Below, one piece after another: positions 27,141-36,045 of a stretch of DNA of 64,000 bases. The DNA lies in contig NZ_JAIQZB010000005.1 of assembly GCF_020164555.1 (NCBI RefSeq), positions 1 through 64,000 on the forward strand, written 5' to 3'. The position numbers and the translations under genes were made by a program. Source of the DNA: Salegentibacter lacus (GTDB lineage Bacteria > Bacteroidota > Bacteroidia > Flavobacteriales > Flavobacteriaceae). How positions within the stretch are numbered: the stretch's first letter is position 1; each line of letters begins with the position of its first letter. Below the pieces are notes generated by a model, which saw nothing but the letters and a program-made list of their open reading frames with translations, was not told the DNA's origin and ran no database searches.

Positions 27141-28347
27141 AACATCAAAGCTATTTTTCGGTTTTTTCTTGCTCCTGGTAATTTTTCTTACTTATTTGGA
27201 AGCCACAGAACCGGAACCGGTAAACTGGACGCCCAGTTATATGAGCGATGATAAAATCCCACTGGGAAGTTTTGTTTTTTATGAAAGCTGGAAGAATACC
27301 GAGAAATGGGAGTTTGAAGAAATTGGTGTTCCCCCATTCGAAAAACTTTCTGATAGCCTGGAAAACGGTACTTATTTTTTTCTGAATAATGCCGTGAATT
27401 TTGATCCAGACGAATTGGATAAGCTGCTTGATTGGGTAACTAAAGGAAATGAATTGTTTGTTTCTGCAAGAGGCATAAGTCAAGCCTTATTAGATACGCT
27501 TCATTTAGAAACCAAAGTTTTTATTCCAAAAAACGACCTGAGCTCAAAACCACAGGTAAATTTTGAAAATTCAGTCTTAAAAAGTAAAACCGATTTTCAG
27601 TTTAAGAATGAATTTTCCTCACTTTTCTTTCATCAAAAAGATAGCGCAAAAATTGAAATTCTGGGTGAGATAAATATCCAGGGAGATGAGAAAAGCAGCC
27701 AACCTAATTTTGCAAGATCAGATTTCGGGAAAGGAAAAATTTACCTTCACAACACCCCTGAAGCGTTTGGAAATTACTTTTTACTAACTGACCAGAATTA
27801 TAAATATGCTGAAAACATCCTGGCTTATATAAATAAGGAAAAACCGGTGTTTTTAGATAATTATTATAAGGCAGGAAAAACATTTTATTCCTCTCCGCTT
27901 TATATTTTACTTAGTGATAACCGACTTAAATGGGCGTATTATTTCTTACTGTCCGGCTGTGTTTTGTTTATTATTTTTGAAGGAAAAAGAAAACAACGGG
28001 CAATTCCAATAGTAAATCCTCTTAAAAATCAGAGTTATGAATATGCAAAAACTGTCGGGAACCTCTATTTAGAAGAGAAGGAATACGGAGAATTGATCAC
28101 GAAAAAAATCAATTTATTTTTAGAATATATCAGGGTTCATTATAAAATTTCTACCAAAACCATAGACGAAGAATTCCATACCTTACTGGCTGCAAAATCT
28201 GGAAATAGTTTAGCTTTAGGAAAGGAACTTTTTGCTAAAATGGAGAAAATTTCAAACAATACTAATGCCGGGAAAAGCGAGTTTCACGAACTTTCTGAGG
28301 CAATAAATAATTTTAAATCACATTCCGATGGAAAACTACGAAAATAA
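27133..28347 (+). CDS. DUF4350 domain membrane protein
   Basis: 404 residues. N-terminal membrane anchor, a DUF4350-type extracytoplasmic domain (LGSFVFYESWK, DELDKLLDWVTKGNELFVSA, GKGKIYLHNTPEAFGNYFLL), a second membrane segment near 265-285 (WAYYFLLSGCVLFIIFEG) and a cytoplasmic helical tail. DUF4350 is related to GATase-like folds but I see no catalytic Cys-His pair. It overlaps the DUF4129 gene by 8 bases and the MoxR gene by 20. Confidence 0.87.
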   Translation: MGKTSKLFFGFFLLLVIFLTYLEATEPEPVNWTPSYMSDDKIPLGSFVFYESWKNTEKWEFEEIGVPPFEKLSDSLENGTYFFLNNAVNFDPDELDKLLDWVTKGNELFVSARGISQALLDTLHLETKVFIPKNDLSSKPQVNFENSVLKSKTDFQFKNEFSSLFFHQKDSAKIEILGEINIQGDEKSSQPNFARSDFGKGKIYLHNTPEAFGNYFLLTDQNYKYAENILAYINKEKPVFLDNYYKAGKTFYSSPLYILLSDNRLKWAYYFLLSGCVLFIIFEGKRKQRAIPIVNPLKNQSYEYAKTVGNLYLEEKEYGELITKKINLFLEYIRVHYKISTKTIDEEFHTLLAAKSGNSLALGKELFAKMEKISNNTNAGKSEFHELSEAINNFKSHSDGKLRK

Positions 28348-29329
28348 AGAAACCGAATCGCTAGATTTTGATAGTCGTATTCCTTTAGACGACCTTAAAG
28401 AAGCTGTTTCAAGATTAAAGAATCAATTGGCTAAAGTAATTGTGGGCCAAAATGATTTTGTAGAATTATTAATCGCCGGCCTGCTTTCTAACGGCCACGT
28501 TTTAATTGAGGGCGTGCCAGGAGTTGCCAAAACCTTAACCGCAAAACTATTCGCCAAAAGCCTGGACACCAATTTTAGTCGAATTCAGTTTACGCCAGAT
28601 TTGATGCCGAGCGATGTCCTGGGAACTTCGGTTTTAAATGCTCAAAAAGGCGAATTTGAATTTAAACCAGGTCCTATTTTTTCCAATATTATCCTAATCG
28701 ATGAAATTAACCGCGCTCCTGCTAAAACCCAGGCGGCTTTGTTTGAGGTGATGGAAGAACGTCAAATTACCATAGACGGGATGCAGCACAATCTTAAAGC
28801 CCCATTTATGGTTCTGGCTACCCAAAATCCTATTGAACAGGAAGGAACTTATGCGTTACCCGAAGCCCAGTTAGATAGGTTTTTATTTAAAATTCAAGTT
28901 GACTATCCGAGTCTTGAAGACGAGGTAGATATTTTAAAAACACATCACCAGCGCAAAGGGGTGCTTCCCGTTTCACAAATAGAAGCGGTTTTGAATCCTG
29001 AGAATCTAAACGAGTTAAAAAGCCAGATCCAGGAAATTATAGTAGAAGAAAAACTGATGCATTATATTGCCAGTATTGTGGGGAAAACTCGTAATCATTC
29101 TCACGTTTACCTTGGCGCTTCTCCCCGGGCTTCTATCGCGGTGATGAATGCTTCAAAAGCTTTTGCTGCTATAAACGGTAGGGATTTTGTAATTCCTGAG
29201 GATATCAAAAAAACTTTAAATCCAGTTCTGGCGCACCGACTAATTATTAGCCCCGATCGGGAAATGGAGGGAATTACTGCCAAAGAAGTAATAGAAATGA
29301 TCTCGCAATCTGTTGAAATTCCACGTTAG
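28328..29329 (+). CDS. MoxR-type AAA+ ATPase
   Basis: 333 residues. AAA+ ATPase with Walker A EGVPGVAKTLTAK, Walker B IILIDEINRAPAKTQAALF, VMEERQITIDG, sensor 1 LATQNPIEQEGTYALPEAQL and sensor 2 region GASPRASIAV. MoxR ATPases work as chaperones that activate partner proteins, often metal-loaded or von Willebrand factor-type. In this operon the DUF58 protein is the expected partner. The GTG of the DUF58 gene overlaps the last base of its TAG. Confidence 0.95.
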   Translation: MENYENKETESLDFDSRIPLDDLKEAVSRLKNQLAKVIVGQNDFVELLIAGLLSNGHVLIEGVPGVAKTLTAKLFAKSLDTNFSRIQFTPDLMPSDVLGTSVLNAQKGEFEFKPGPIFSNIILIDEINRAPAKTQAALFEVMEERQITIDGMQHNLKAPFMVLATQNPIEQEGTYALPEAQLDRFLFKIQVDYPSLEDEVDILKTHHQRKGVLPVSQIEAVLNPENLNELKSQIQEIIVEEKLMHYIASIVGKTRNHSHVYLGASPRASIAVMNASKAFAAINGRDFVIPEDIKKTLNPVLAHRLIISPDREMEGITAKEVIEMISQSVEIPR

Positions 29330-30660
29330 TGCTCCAATTCTTTAAATCTTTATATCTAAATCAACGTTTTTTCTATGCGATCTTTGCCATCGCCCTACTC
29401 TTTCTATTTTCGTATTTCTTTGATTTTATATACGGATTTACCTGGGTTTTAAGCCTTATTTTATTGCTTCTGTTTCTCGCCGATCTGGTAAGTCTTTATA
29501 AATCTAACCGAATAAATGCTGAAAGAATTCTTCCGCAGAAACTCTCGAATTCAGATGATAACGAAGTGGAAATCATTCTGGAAAACAATTATAAATTCCC
29601 GGTTTACACTGAAATTATAGATGAAATTCCTGTACAATTTCAAAAGCGGGATTTTTTAAAACAGCTGAAAATTCGTGCCGGTGCTTCTGAAAAATTCAGC
29701 TATTATTTACGGCCTGTTACCCGCGGTGAATATTTCTTCGGAAAATTAAATATTTACGTTTTCACAAAAATTGGTCTGGTAAAAAGACGGTCGGTTTTTG
29801 GTGATCAACAAATGCTGAAAGTCTATCCTTCCTTTATCCAAATGAAAAAACTGGATTTTCTGGCCATAGATAATCGCTTATCACAACCCGGTCTAAAGAA
29901 AATCAGAAGGATTGGGCATACTATGGAATTTGAACAAATTAAAGAATACGTTCCGGGAGATGATGTGCGCACTATAAACTGGAAAGCCACCGCTAAACAA
30001 GGCGATCTAATGGTGAACCAGTTTCAGGATGAAAAAGCCCAACCCATCTATTCCATTATAGATACCGGCCGGGTAATGAAAATGCCTTTTAATGGCTTGA
30101 GTTTGCTGGATTATGCAATTAACAGCAGCCTCGCTTTTTCTAATATTGCACTTAAGAAAAAAGACAAAGTAGGATTAATTTCGTTTTCTGCTAAAATTGA
30201 AAGTATTCTAAAGGCAAATGCCAAATTGAGCCAGTTGCAGCAAATTATGGAACGCTTGTATAATATAAATACGCAGTTCCCAGATTCAGATTTTAATATG
30301 CTCTACAGTAATTTGCGTAAAAGGATCACCCAGCGTAGTTTGCTGATGTTATATACTAATTTTGAGCATATTTCGGCACTAAAAAGACAGCTTCCCTATT
30401 TGCAGGCCATCAATAAAAAGCATGTGCTGGTGGTGATATTTTTTGAAAATACAGAGCTGGAAAAAATTATAGCCAGTAAGCCTGATAATACTACTGATAT
30501 GGCTCACCAGGTGATCGCTGAAAGTTTTACGCACGATAAAAAAATAATGGCGGCAGAGCTACGGAAACACGGGATTAATACCTTACTCACCAAACCCGAA
30601 AATCTAAGTATTAACGCCATTAATAAATATCTAGAAATTAAAGCACGGGGTATTCTTTAG
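29329..30660 (+). CDS. DUF58 domain protein
   Basis: 443 residues, GTG start fused to the MoxR stop (1-base overlap), which argues for translational coupling. Two N-terminal membrane segments (ALLFLFSYFFDFIYGFTW) precede the DUF58 core with the signature GDDVRTINWKATAKQGDLMV and NQFQDEKAQPIYSIIDTGR, a vWA-like fold. DUF58 proteins pair with MoxR ATPases in cell-envelope functions. Last gene of the operon; the region after it holds a palindromic repeat remnant. Confidence 0.92.
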   Translation: MLQFFKSLYLNQRFFYAIFAIALLFLFSYFFDFIYGFTWVLSLILLLLFLADLVSLYKSNRINAERILPQKLSNSDDNEVEIILENNYKFPVYTEIIDEIPVQFQKRDFLKQLKIRAGASEKFSYYLRPVTRGEYFFGKLNIYVFTKIGLVKRRSVFGDQQMLKVYPSFIQMKKLDFLAIDNRLSQPGLKKIRRIGHTMEFEQIKEYVPGDDVRTINWKATAKQGDLMVNQFQDEKAQPIYSIIDTGRVMKMPFNGLSLLDYAINSSLAFSNIALKKKDKVGLISFSAKIESILKANAKLSQLQQIMERLYNINTQFPDSDFNMLYSNLRKRITQRSLLMLYTNFEHISALKRQLPYLQAINKKHVLVVIFFENTELEKIIASKPDNTTDMAHQVIAESFTHDKKIMAAELRKHGINTLLTKPENLSINAINKYLEIKARGIL

Positions 30661-30889
30661 CCCCGTCATTACGAGCGACGCTGGAGCGCGGAATCTTTTT
30701 ATTAGAGAGTTTACCTTGTTTGAAGATTGCTTCAGTCTTAGCATCATCGCCATGATGAGCTAAAATTTTTAATAATTAGAAGAATTCTACGGTTCATCAT
30801 TCAAAAATTACAACTCGGTTATAATTATTAATAAGGCAGCATAAATACATTTAGTTTTGAAGATATAAATCAATATAAACTAAGTCATT
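30661..30889. repeat. Intergenic spacer with a degraded dispersed repeat
   Basis: 229 bases without a gene. The part 30663-30760 (starting cgtcattacgagcgacgctg and containing agattgcttcag) resembles the common Bacteroidetes intergenic palindrome that begins cgtcattgcgagc. I see no ORF or clear terminator; the remainder is AT-rich leader of the DUF2141 gene. Confidence 0.4.
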
Positions 30890-31306
30890 ATGAAAACAAT
30901 TGCCATTTTATTCAGTCTATTCCTTTGTCAAATTGCCTTCGCGCAAAACGAAAACGGAAACATTACAGTGAGTGTAGAGAATCTTTCTTCGGAAGAAGGA
31001 AAGGTTTATTTCGCCCTTTTCAATGAAGATAATTTTCTTAAAAAAGCTCCGATCCAGGGAGAGGTAAGTGAGATTAAAGAAGGAGTCGCGCAGATCACTT
31101 TTTCTGAAGTTCCTACCGGGACCTACGCAATCACCGCTTATCACGATAAAAATGGAAATCAGCAGATGGATTTTGAAAGTAATGGAATTCCGAAAGAAAA
31201 TTACGGAGTTTCCAATAACCAAATGAATTTGTACGGTCCGCCACTGTGGGAAGATGCAAAATTTGAATTTGACGGATCTGAGAAAGCGTTACAGCTTCAG
31301 TTCTAA
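30890..31306 (+). CDS. DUF2141 domain secreted protein
   Basis: 138 residues. Signal peptide (TIAILFSLFLCQIAFAQ) then a complete DUF2141 domain: ITVSVENLSSEEGKVYFALF, ITFSEVPTGTYAITAYHDKN, and the Ca-binding-like DKNGNQQMDFESNGIPKE, ending with NLYGPPLWEDAKF. The domain is a small beta-sandwich of unknown function found in periplasmic or secreted proteins. The DxNxNxxxD spacing resembles a dockerin/EF-hand-like metal loop. Single gene. Confidence 0.92.
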   Translation: MKTIAILFSLFLCQIAFAQNENGNITVSVENLSSEEGKVYFALFNEDNFLKKAPIQGEVSEIKEGVAQITFSEVPTGTYAITAYHDKNGNQQMDFESNGIPKENYGVSNNQMNLYGPPLWEDAKFEFDGSEKALQLQF

Positions 31307-31376
31307 AGAAAACTCTGGTAAATCAGTTCACATAGACAAAATCATATTTATTTTAATTTATAATAGAAAAAACCAA

Positions 31377-31384
31377 TACATTTG
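31377..31384 (+). promoter_or_regulatory. -7 element of the oxyR promoter
   Basis: TACATTTG matches TAnnTTTG, 24 bases before the ATG. No TTG is visible at the expected -33 position, so a regulator may be needed or the promoter is weak. Confidence 0.5.
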
Positions 31385-31408
31385 CAGTAACAATAAGGCT
31401 TCAATTTT

Positions 31409-32365
31409 ATGACAATTACACAACTGCATTATGTATTGGCTGTTGCCGAGCATAAGAATTTTACTAAAGCAGCGCAAAAGGTTTTTGTAACCCAGCCTAC
31501 GCTAAGTATGCAAATTCAAAAACTGGAAGAAGAACTGGATGTACAGATATTTGATAGGACCAAAAAACCTATTCAACTAACCGAAACGGGACAAAAAATT
31601 GTACAACAGGCAAGAAATATTGTTAATGAAAGTGACCGAATCAAAGACATTGTAGATCAGCAAAAAGGTTTTGTAGGCGGGATTTTCAAACTGGGTGTTA
31701 TTCCCACGGTTATGCCTACTTTATTACCGATGTTCATCAATAATTTCATTAAGAAATACCCTAAAGTAAAGCTCAAAATTGAGGAGTTAAATACCGAAGC
31801 TATAATTGAACGTTTAAGGGAAGGACATTTAGATGCAGCAATTGCTGCTACTCCGCTGGAGTTGCAGGGAATTAAAGAAAATGTGCTTTACTACGAGCCT
31901 TTTGTTGGATATATCCCAAATACGCACCGTTTACATAAAAATGAAAAGATTGAAATTAATGATCTGGATATAGATGATATGTTGCTTCTTGAAGATGGAC
32001 ATTGCTTTAAAGACGGTATTCTTAACCTTTGTAAATCGTCCAGAAATTATGATGATGACCATTTTCAATTAGAAAGCGGAAGTTTTGAAACTTTAATAAA
32101 GTTGGCCAACGAAGGTTTGGGTATGACACTGCTACCCTATTTGCATACTTTAGATATAAAAGATGCTGAAAAGAAAAACTTAAGGATGTTTAAGGATCCT
32201 GTACCAGCCAGGGAAGTAAGTCTCATCTACAACCGAAGCGAATTAAAAATGCAAATTATTGAAGCTATAAGAAATACAATTGCAGGTGTTGTAAAGGGTG
32301 CTATCGCTTTTCATAATGTGAATATTATTAGCCCTTTAAGTAAGAAGAACGAATTTAAGGAATAA
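31409..32365 (+). CDS. oxyR: LysR-type hydrogen-peroxide sensor OxyR
   Basis: 318 residues. N-terminal winged helix (LHYVLAVAEHKNFTKAAQKV, VTQPTLSMQIQKLEEELD) and a substrate-binding domain. The redox pair is present: Cys199 in LLEDGHCFKDGILNLC and Cys208, with the same 8-residue spacing and even the same numbering as Escherichia coli OxyR. Peroxide should oxidise these to a disulfide and switch target genes such as catalase and Dps, none of which is in the window. It stands alone with its own terminator; the neighbouring msrB genes are far away. Confidence 0.94.
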   Translation: MTITQLHYVLAVAEHKNFTKAAQKVFVTQPTLSMQIQKLEEELDVQIFDRTKKPIQLTETGQKIVQQARNIVNESDRIKDIVDQQKGFVGGIFKLGVIPTVMPTLLPMFINNFIKKYPKVKLKIEELNTEAIIERLREGHLDAAIAATPLELQGIKENVLYYEPFVGYIPNTHRLHKNEKIEINDLDIDDMLLLEDGHCFKDGILNLCKSSRNYDDDHFQLESGSFETLIKLANEGLGMTLLPYLHTLDIKDAEKKNLRMFKDPVPAREVSLIYNRSELKMQIIEAIRNTIAGVVKGAIAFHNVNIISPLSKKNEFKE

Positions 32366-32382
32366 ATACCTTAAAATTAAAT

Positions 32383-32426
32383 TGGCTGTCTAAAGGCTTT
32401 TTCATGCTTTCAGACAGCCATTTTTA
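32383..32426. terminator. Terminator after oxyR
   Basis: Stem tggctgtct...agacagcca with an added AAAG/CTTT pairing (32383-32395 with 32407-32420, one bulge) followed by a T run. It sits between the convergent oxyR and lipoprotein genes. Confidence 0.85.
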
Positions 32427-32437
32427 TAATTAAAAAA

Positions 32438-33124
32438 CTATAAACTAGGATACTCAACAGCATTCCAGGTTCCCTGGTGATTAGGATAATCAAAAGTGCC
32501 AGCCATTACCCCTACTTCAAGAGTTCCGTAATACATTACATTTCCCGGGTCTGAGCTATCAAAATCGTAAGTTAGCTCATTGCCATTTAAAGACCAGGTT
32601 CCATTGGTCAGGTAAGTTCCGGGAGATGAAGGTTCATCATATACCGCTGTACCATTGGTATTAAATACCACATCTCCATGCCATGAGGTATTTTGATCGT
32701 AAACTACGTGAAAATCCCAGGTAGTCCCTCCCAATGAATTTGTTGTGAAAGACTCTTCATTACTATAAGCTGTACCTTCAGCGTTTGTTGCATATGTTCT
32801 AAAATAGTAAGTTGTGTTTGCCTCTAAATTTTCTATTTCACTGGTAAAACTTGCTGAAGATTCTGTTGTAGAGTTATCATTTAACGTAGGTCCAGCATTA
32901 GTACTCCAAACAGTTCCCTGTGCAGTAACTGGGTCTCCGCCATCATCATCAACTGTTCCGCTGATTTCTATGGTGGTATAGGTCTTATCCACATCTGAAG
33001 CAGTGGTTTGCAAGCTAAGGCTTGGAACTGTGGCTGCCAGGGGTTGGGGACCATCATCGGTTGAGCAGTTTGAAAAAAATAAGCATAGACTTATTACAGA
33101 AAGGATTTTTAGAATAATTCTCAT
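32438..33124 (-). CDS. Lipoprotein with fibronectin III-like domain
   Basis: 228 residues. Signal peptide with lipobox LFFSNC (Cys20) after MRIILKILSVISLCLF. A fibronectin III-like region (about 45-125: YTTIEISGTVDDDGGDPVTA, LEANTTYYFRTYATNAEGTA) is followed by a lipocalin-like small beta domain (TWDFHVVYDQNTSWHGDVVF, GTWSLNGNELTYDF). The longest frame adds 46 residues with no signal features and is rejected. Function unknown; similar proteins are common flavobacterial surface lipoproteins. Confidence 0.82.
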   Translation of the reverse strand: MRIILKILSVISLCLFFSNCSTDDGPQPLAATVPSLSLQTTASDVDKTYTTIEISGTVDDDGGDPVTAQGTVWSTNAGPTLNDNSTTESSASFTSEIENLEANTTYYFRTYATNAEGTAYSNEESFTTNSLGGTTWDFHVVYDQNTSWHGDVVFNTNGTAVYDEPSSPGTYLTNGTWSLNGNELTYDFDSSDPGNVMYYGTLEVGVMAGTFDYPNHQGTWNAVEYPSL

Positions 33125-33407
33125 AGTGATTGGTTTAATTGGTCCTACTTCAGAATTGAATTGGCTTTTCGGATTGTTCCCAAGGTGTATAGAATGCATA
33201 TTTAATTTTGAAAAAATAAGTGGTAGGAAAATCAAACTAAAATTAAATTTGATAATCAGCAATATACAAAAAATTACAAGGAAATGTTAAATTTCAGAGA
33301 AAACGCTAATAAAGTGGAAGAAGAAAACATTTAGACTATGAAAATAATTAAAAAGGCGGACTATATATTAAGATCATTTTGGATAAAAAGAAGTAATTCT
33401 GAAAATT
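33125..33407. other. AT-rich spacer, no gene seen
   Basis: 283 bases between the start of the lipoprotein gene and the terminator of the 65-residue gene. Very AT-rich; no ORF longer than a few codons with a plausible start, no clear TAnnTTTG promoter and no stable hairpin. It must hold the lipoprotein promoter, but I cannot place it. Confidence 0.5.
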
Positions 33408-33436
33408 AAAAAAGCGGCCCAAAAGCCGCTTTTTTT
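33408..33436. terminator. Terminator of the 65-residue protein gene
   Basis: Perfect stem aaaaaagcggc/gccgctttttt (33408-33418 with 33425-33435), overlapping the stop codon of the minus-strand gene. A- and T-tracts allow use in both directions. Confidence 0.88.
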
Positions 33437-33632
33437 ATGTATTTAAATAAGTTAAACATTGATTAAGTTCCGGGTTTTGCCGGGTCAAAGCCAGAATCCA
33501 GATACGAAGTTCCTCTATTTCGTGAGGTAAAAGTCGCTGAAGTGCTTTTTTCACTTCCCTGCAAAACAGGGCGGGATCAAAACTGACTTTATCCAGTACA
33601 GTCTTGGTGTATTCAAACATCGCTCTCGCCAT
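33435..33632 (-). CDS. Small conserved protein of unknown function
   Basis: 65 residues, helical, no signal or membrane segment. Sequence pattern: MARAMFEYTKTVLDKVSFDPALFCREVKKAL in short segments, then RLLPHEIEELRIWILALTRQ. It has a proper strong terminator that begins at its stop codon, which supports a real gene. I recognise such short proteins in other flavobacteria but no function. The sequence suggests a helical bundle. Confidence 0.72.
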   Translation of the reverse strand: MARAMFEYTKTVLDKVSFDPALFCREVKKALQRLLPHEIEELRIWILALTRQNPELNQCLTYLNT

Positions 33633-33764
33633 AATTTGAAAGATTTAAATTAGAAGTTAGTTTAAAAAAGAGTAGAAATCTTATAATAGGCTAGTGTTTT
33701 TTAAATCACCTAAATATAGTAAAAATTTACTAATCTTTTTTTAATTCAGAACTGTTTAACAGTC

Positions 33765-34565
33765 CTAAAATCTGCGATCACCACTAATAACATCTCCTAA
33801 GCCTCCAAGAATACTGCCTTCTCCTTTATCTTTCCCACCACCCTGTGGGGCAGCCTGCCAAATTCGATTGGCTAATCGGCTAAAAGGTAAGGATTGAACG
33901 TATACCGTTCCCGGGCCGGTGAGCGTTGCAAAGAAAAGTCCTTCACCACCAAAAATTGTATTTTTAATTCCGCCTACAAATTCAATATCATAATTTATAT
34001 CCTGCGTAAAACCAATAATACAACCAGTATCTATTTTTAGCTTTTCGCCGGGAGATAATTCCTTTCTAGCCATAGTTCCTCCGGCGTGAACAAATGCCAT
34101 TCCATCTCCTTCGAGCTTTTGCATTATAAAACCTTCGCCGCCAAAAAATCCGCGACCCAGTTTTTTACTGAATTCAATTCCTACAGCAACACCTTTGGCT
34201 GCGCATAAAAAAGCATCTTTCTGACAAATAAATTTATTCCCATACCGGGTAAGATCTATAGGAATAATTTTCCCGGGATAAGGTGAAGCAAAACTAATAC
34301 GCTTCTTTCCTTGAATTTCATTACTAAAAATCGTCATAAACAGGCTTTCCCCGGTAAGTAATCGTTTCCCGGCACCTAAAACTTTGCCCAGAAAACCTTC
34401 ATTTTCTTTAGAACCGTCGCCAAAAATGGTATCCATTCTAATCCCATCATCCATCATCATAAAATTGCCGGCTTCAGCAATTACGGCTTCCTGCGGATCC
34501 AATTCTAATTCTACATACTGCATCTCTTCCCCAAAAATCTGGTAATCTATTTCATGTGCATTCAT
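33765..34565 (-). CDS. AIM24 / TIGR00266 family protein
   Basis: 266 residues. Beta-rich fold of the AIM24 family: [58 protein letters not shown], and a Gly-rich tail ([19 protein letters not shown]). In yeast AIM24 is mitochondrial; bacterial members are uncharacterised, possibly membrane- or stress-associated. Sits 4 bases downstream of the DUF4442 gene, same strand, so they are co-transcribed. Confidence 0.9.
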   Translation of the reverse strand: MNAHEIDYQIFGEEMQYVELELDPQEAVIAEAGNFMMMDDGIRMDTIFGDGSKENEGFLGKVLGAGKRLLTGESLFMTIFSNEIQGKKRISFASPYPGKIIPIDLTRYGNKFICQKDAFLCAAKGVAVGIEFSKKLGRGFFGGEGFIMQKLEGDGMAFVHAGGTMARKELSPGEKLKIDTGCIIGFTQDINYDIEFVGGIKNTIFGGEGLFFATLTGPGTVYVQSLPFSRLANRIWQAAPQGGGKDKGEGSILGGLGDVISGDRRF

Positions 34566-34569
34566 AATA

Positions 34570-35022
34570 TTATTTTGCTTTTATAGTCCATTCAAACTCA
34601 AATACTGCAACCTGTTCGCCGGTTTCGTTTATACCGGTAGATTTCATCCATACAGTTTGGCCTTCACCTGTTGAGAGTGTTTTTTCTATGGCTTCATCTA
34701 TTAAATGACCATCGTAGCAAAAAAAGTTGATCTTTCCAGTGGCTTTTTTGGTAAAGGTTGCTCGATTCTGTGCCACCAGCATGGAAATCTTTCTATTAGA
34801 CTGCTGAATTTTTCCCATCACCATCGCACCCGTACTCAATTCGGCAGCCATTGCCTGTACAGCAAAGTACATGCTATTAAAAGGGTTTTGGTTTATCCAT
34901 TTATGCTTAACACTTACCTTGCAGGTATTCTCTTCAATTTCACTAACCCGAACCCCGCAAATCCAGGCACTCGGTAGTTTCAGCATTAAGAATTTATTGA
35001 GTTTGCTTTTATTTAATGTCAT
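34570..35022 (-). CDS. DUF4442 hotdog-fold protein
   Basis: 150 residues. Hotdog/thioesterase-like fold of the DUF4442 family: [40 protein letters not shown], and [18 protein letters not shown]. Could be an acyl-CoA thioesterase relative; the catalytic residue is unknown. The longest frame begins at 35067, adding 15 residues; the second ATG ([14 protein letters not shown]) fits better. Upstream of and nearly abutting the AIM24-like gene. Confidence 0.83.
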   Translation of the reverse strand: MTLNKSKLNKFLMLKLPSAWICGVRVSEIEENTCKVSVKHKWINQNPFNSMYFAVQAMAAELSTGAMVMGKIQQSNRKISMLVAQNRATFTKKATGKINFFCYDGHLIDEAIEKTLSTGEGQTVWMKSTGINETGEQVAVFEFEWTIKAK

Positions 35023-35115
35023 TGTAAAAGGTTTGTTTTTAATAAATGTATTCAATTTAATCAACAAGTCTTCAGAAATAATTTCATAAAAATATGTTAA
35101 AATTTAGTACTATGC

Positions 35116-35148
35116 TTTGCAAAATACCTGCTTTTAACCATATATTTG
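35116..35148 (+). promoter_or_regulatory. Promoter of the DUF4870-PadR-PspC operon
   Basis: TTTG at 35116-35119, 21-base spacer, TATATTTG at 35141-35148, a full match to the Bacteroidetes consensus. Predicted transcript start at about 35155, 13 bases before the first ATG. PadR from this operon could act here. Confidence 0.75.
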
Positions 35149-35167
35149 TAATGTAAATTAATAGGTT

Positions 35168-35704
35168 ATGAACTCAAAGATAGCAAAAGAAGAAAAAACA
35201 CTGGCCACAATCCTGCATTTATCGGTCTTTAGCAAGTTTATTATTCCGTTTGGGAATTTTATATTTCCGCTAATATTATGGCTTACTAAAAAGGAAAAGC
35301 CATTTATAGACGACCACGGCAGAAAGGCTATAAATTTCCAGATCAGTCTTTTTCTCTACACCATTTTAGTACTGGCAATTGGGATTTCAATTATCCTTTT
35401 CCAGGCAATACGCCTGGGTGGTGATGTTCCCTTTATAATTGGGCCCGAGCAGTTTTATATAGACGAGATAGGTCAGGCAATTTCTATAGTGATTACAATT
35501 ATTGTATTTGCAATTATACTTTCCGCACTATTCTTTTTAGAAATTATTGCTGTAATCAGCGCAAGTATAAGAGCTAGTAATGGAGAAAATTACTCTTTTC
35601 CCTTATGCATCAATTTTATAGGAAAAGATTTAGATAATCATCATAATAACCATCAACAATCAAAAAATGAACAGTTTAACAACCCTCAAAACCAAACGCT
35701 ATGA
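35168..35704 (+). CDS. DUF4870 domain membrane protein
   Basis: 178 residues with about four membrane segments and the DUF4870 layout: LATILHLSVFSKFIIPFGNFIFPLI, TKKEKPFIDDHGRKAINFQISL. C-terminal tail is hydrophilic (HHNNHQQSKNEQ). The family is broad, function unknown. First gene of the operon, just after a good promoter; its stop overlaps the start of the PadR gene (ATGA, 4 bases). Confidence 0.88.
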   Translation: MNSKIAKEEKTLATILHLSVFSKFIIPFGNFIFPLILWLTKKEKPFIDDHGRKAINFQISLFLYTILVLAIGISIILFQAIRLGGDVPFIIGPEQFYIDEIGQAISIVITIIVFAIILSALFFLEIIAVISASIRASNGENYSFPLCINFIGKDLDNHHNNHQQSKNEQFNNPQNQTL

Positions 35705-36045
35705 AGATAGAAAACACCAAGGCTCAAATGCGTAAAGGTGTACTGGAGTACTGCATTCTTTCGGTTTTAAAAGACGAAGATGCGTATGTAGCCGAAATCC
35801 TGGACACCCTTAAAGACGCTAAATTACTGGTGGTTGAAGGCACTATCTATCCGCTTTTAACAAGGTTGAAGAATGCAGGATTGCTCAGTTATCGCTGGGA
35901 AGAATCCAGCAGCGGACCACCACGAAAATATTATGGGCTTACCGATACCGGTAAACTCTTTCTTAAGGAGCTTACCGGCACCTGGGACGAACTCCAAACC
36001 GCTGTAAATGTTGTAACCAATCAAAAAAATAAGAATCATGAATAA
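35701..36045 (+). CDS. PadR family transcriptional regulator
   Basis: 114 residues, typical of short PadR proteins: winged helix with MRKGVLEYCILSVLKDEDAYVAEI, the LVVEGTIYPLLTRLKNAGLL recognition region and SGPPRKYYGLTDTGK wing. PadR proteins are usually repressors released by a ligand or envelope signal. Located between DUF4870 and PspC genes, overlapping both by a few bases (4 and 8), so a role in autoregulating the operon is inferred. Confidence 0.94.
   Translation: MKIENTKAQMRKGVLEYCILSVLKDEDAYVAEILDTLKDAKLLVVEGTIYPLLTRLKNAGLLSYRWEESSSGPPRKYYGLTDTGKLFLKELTGTWDELQTAVNVVTNQKNKNHE

Noticed and set aside
33003-33290. 95-codon plus-strand ORF
   Set aside because: Antisense to the 5' part of the lipoprotein gene and continues into AT-rich spacer; no signal or domain.
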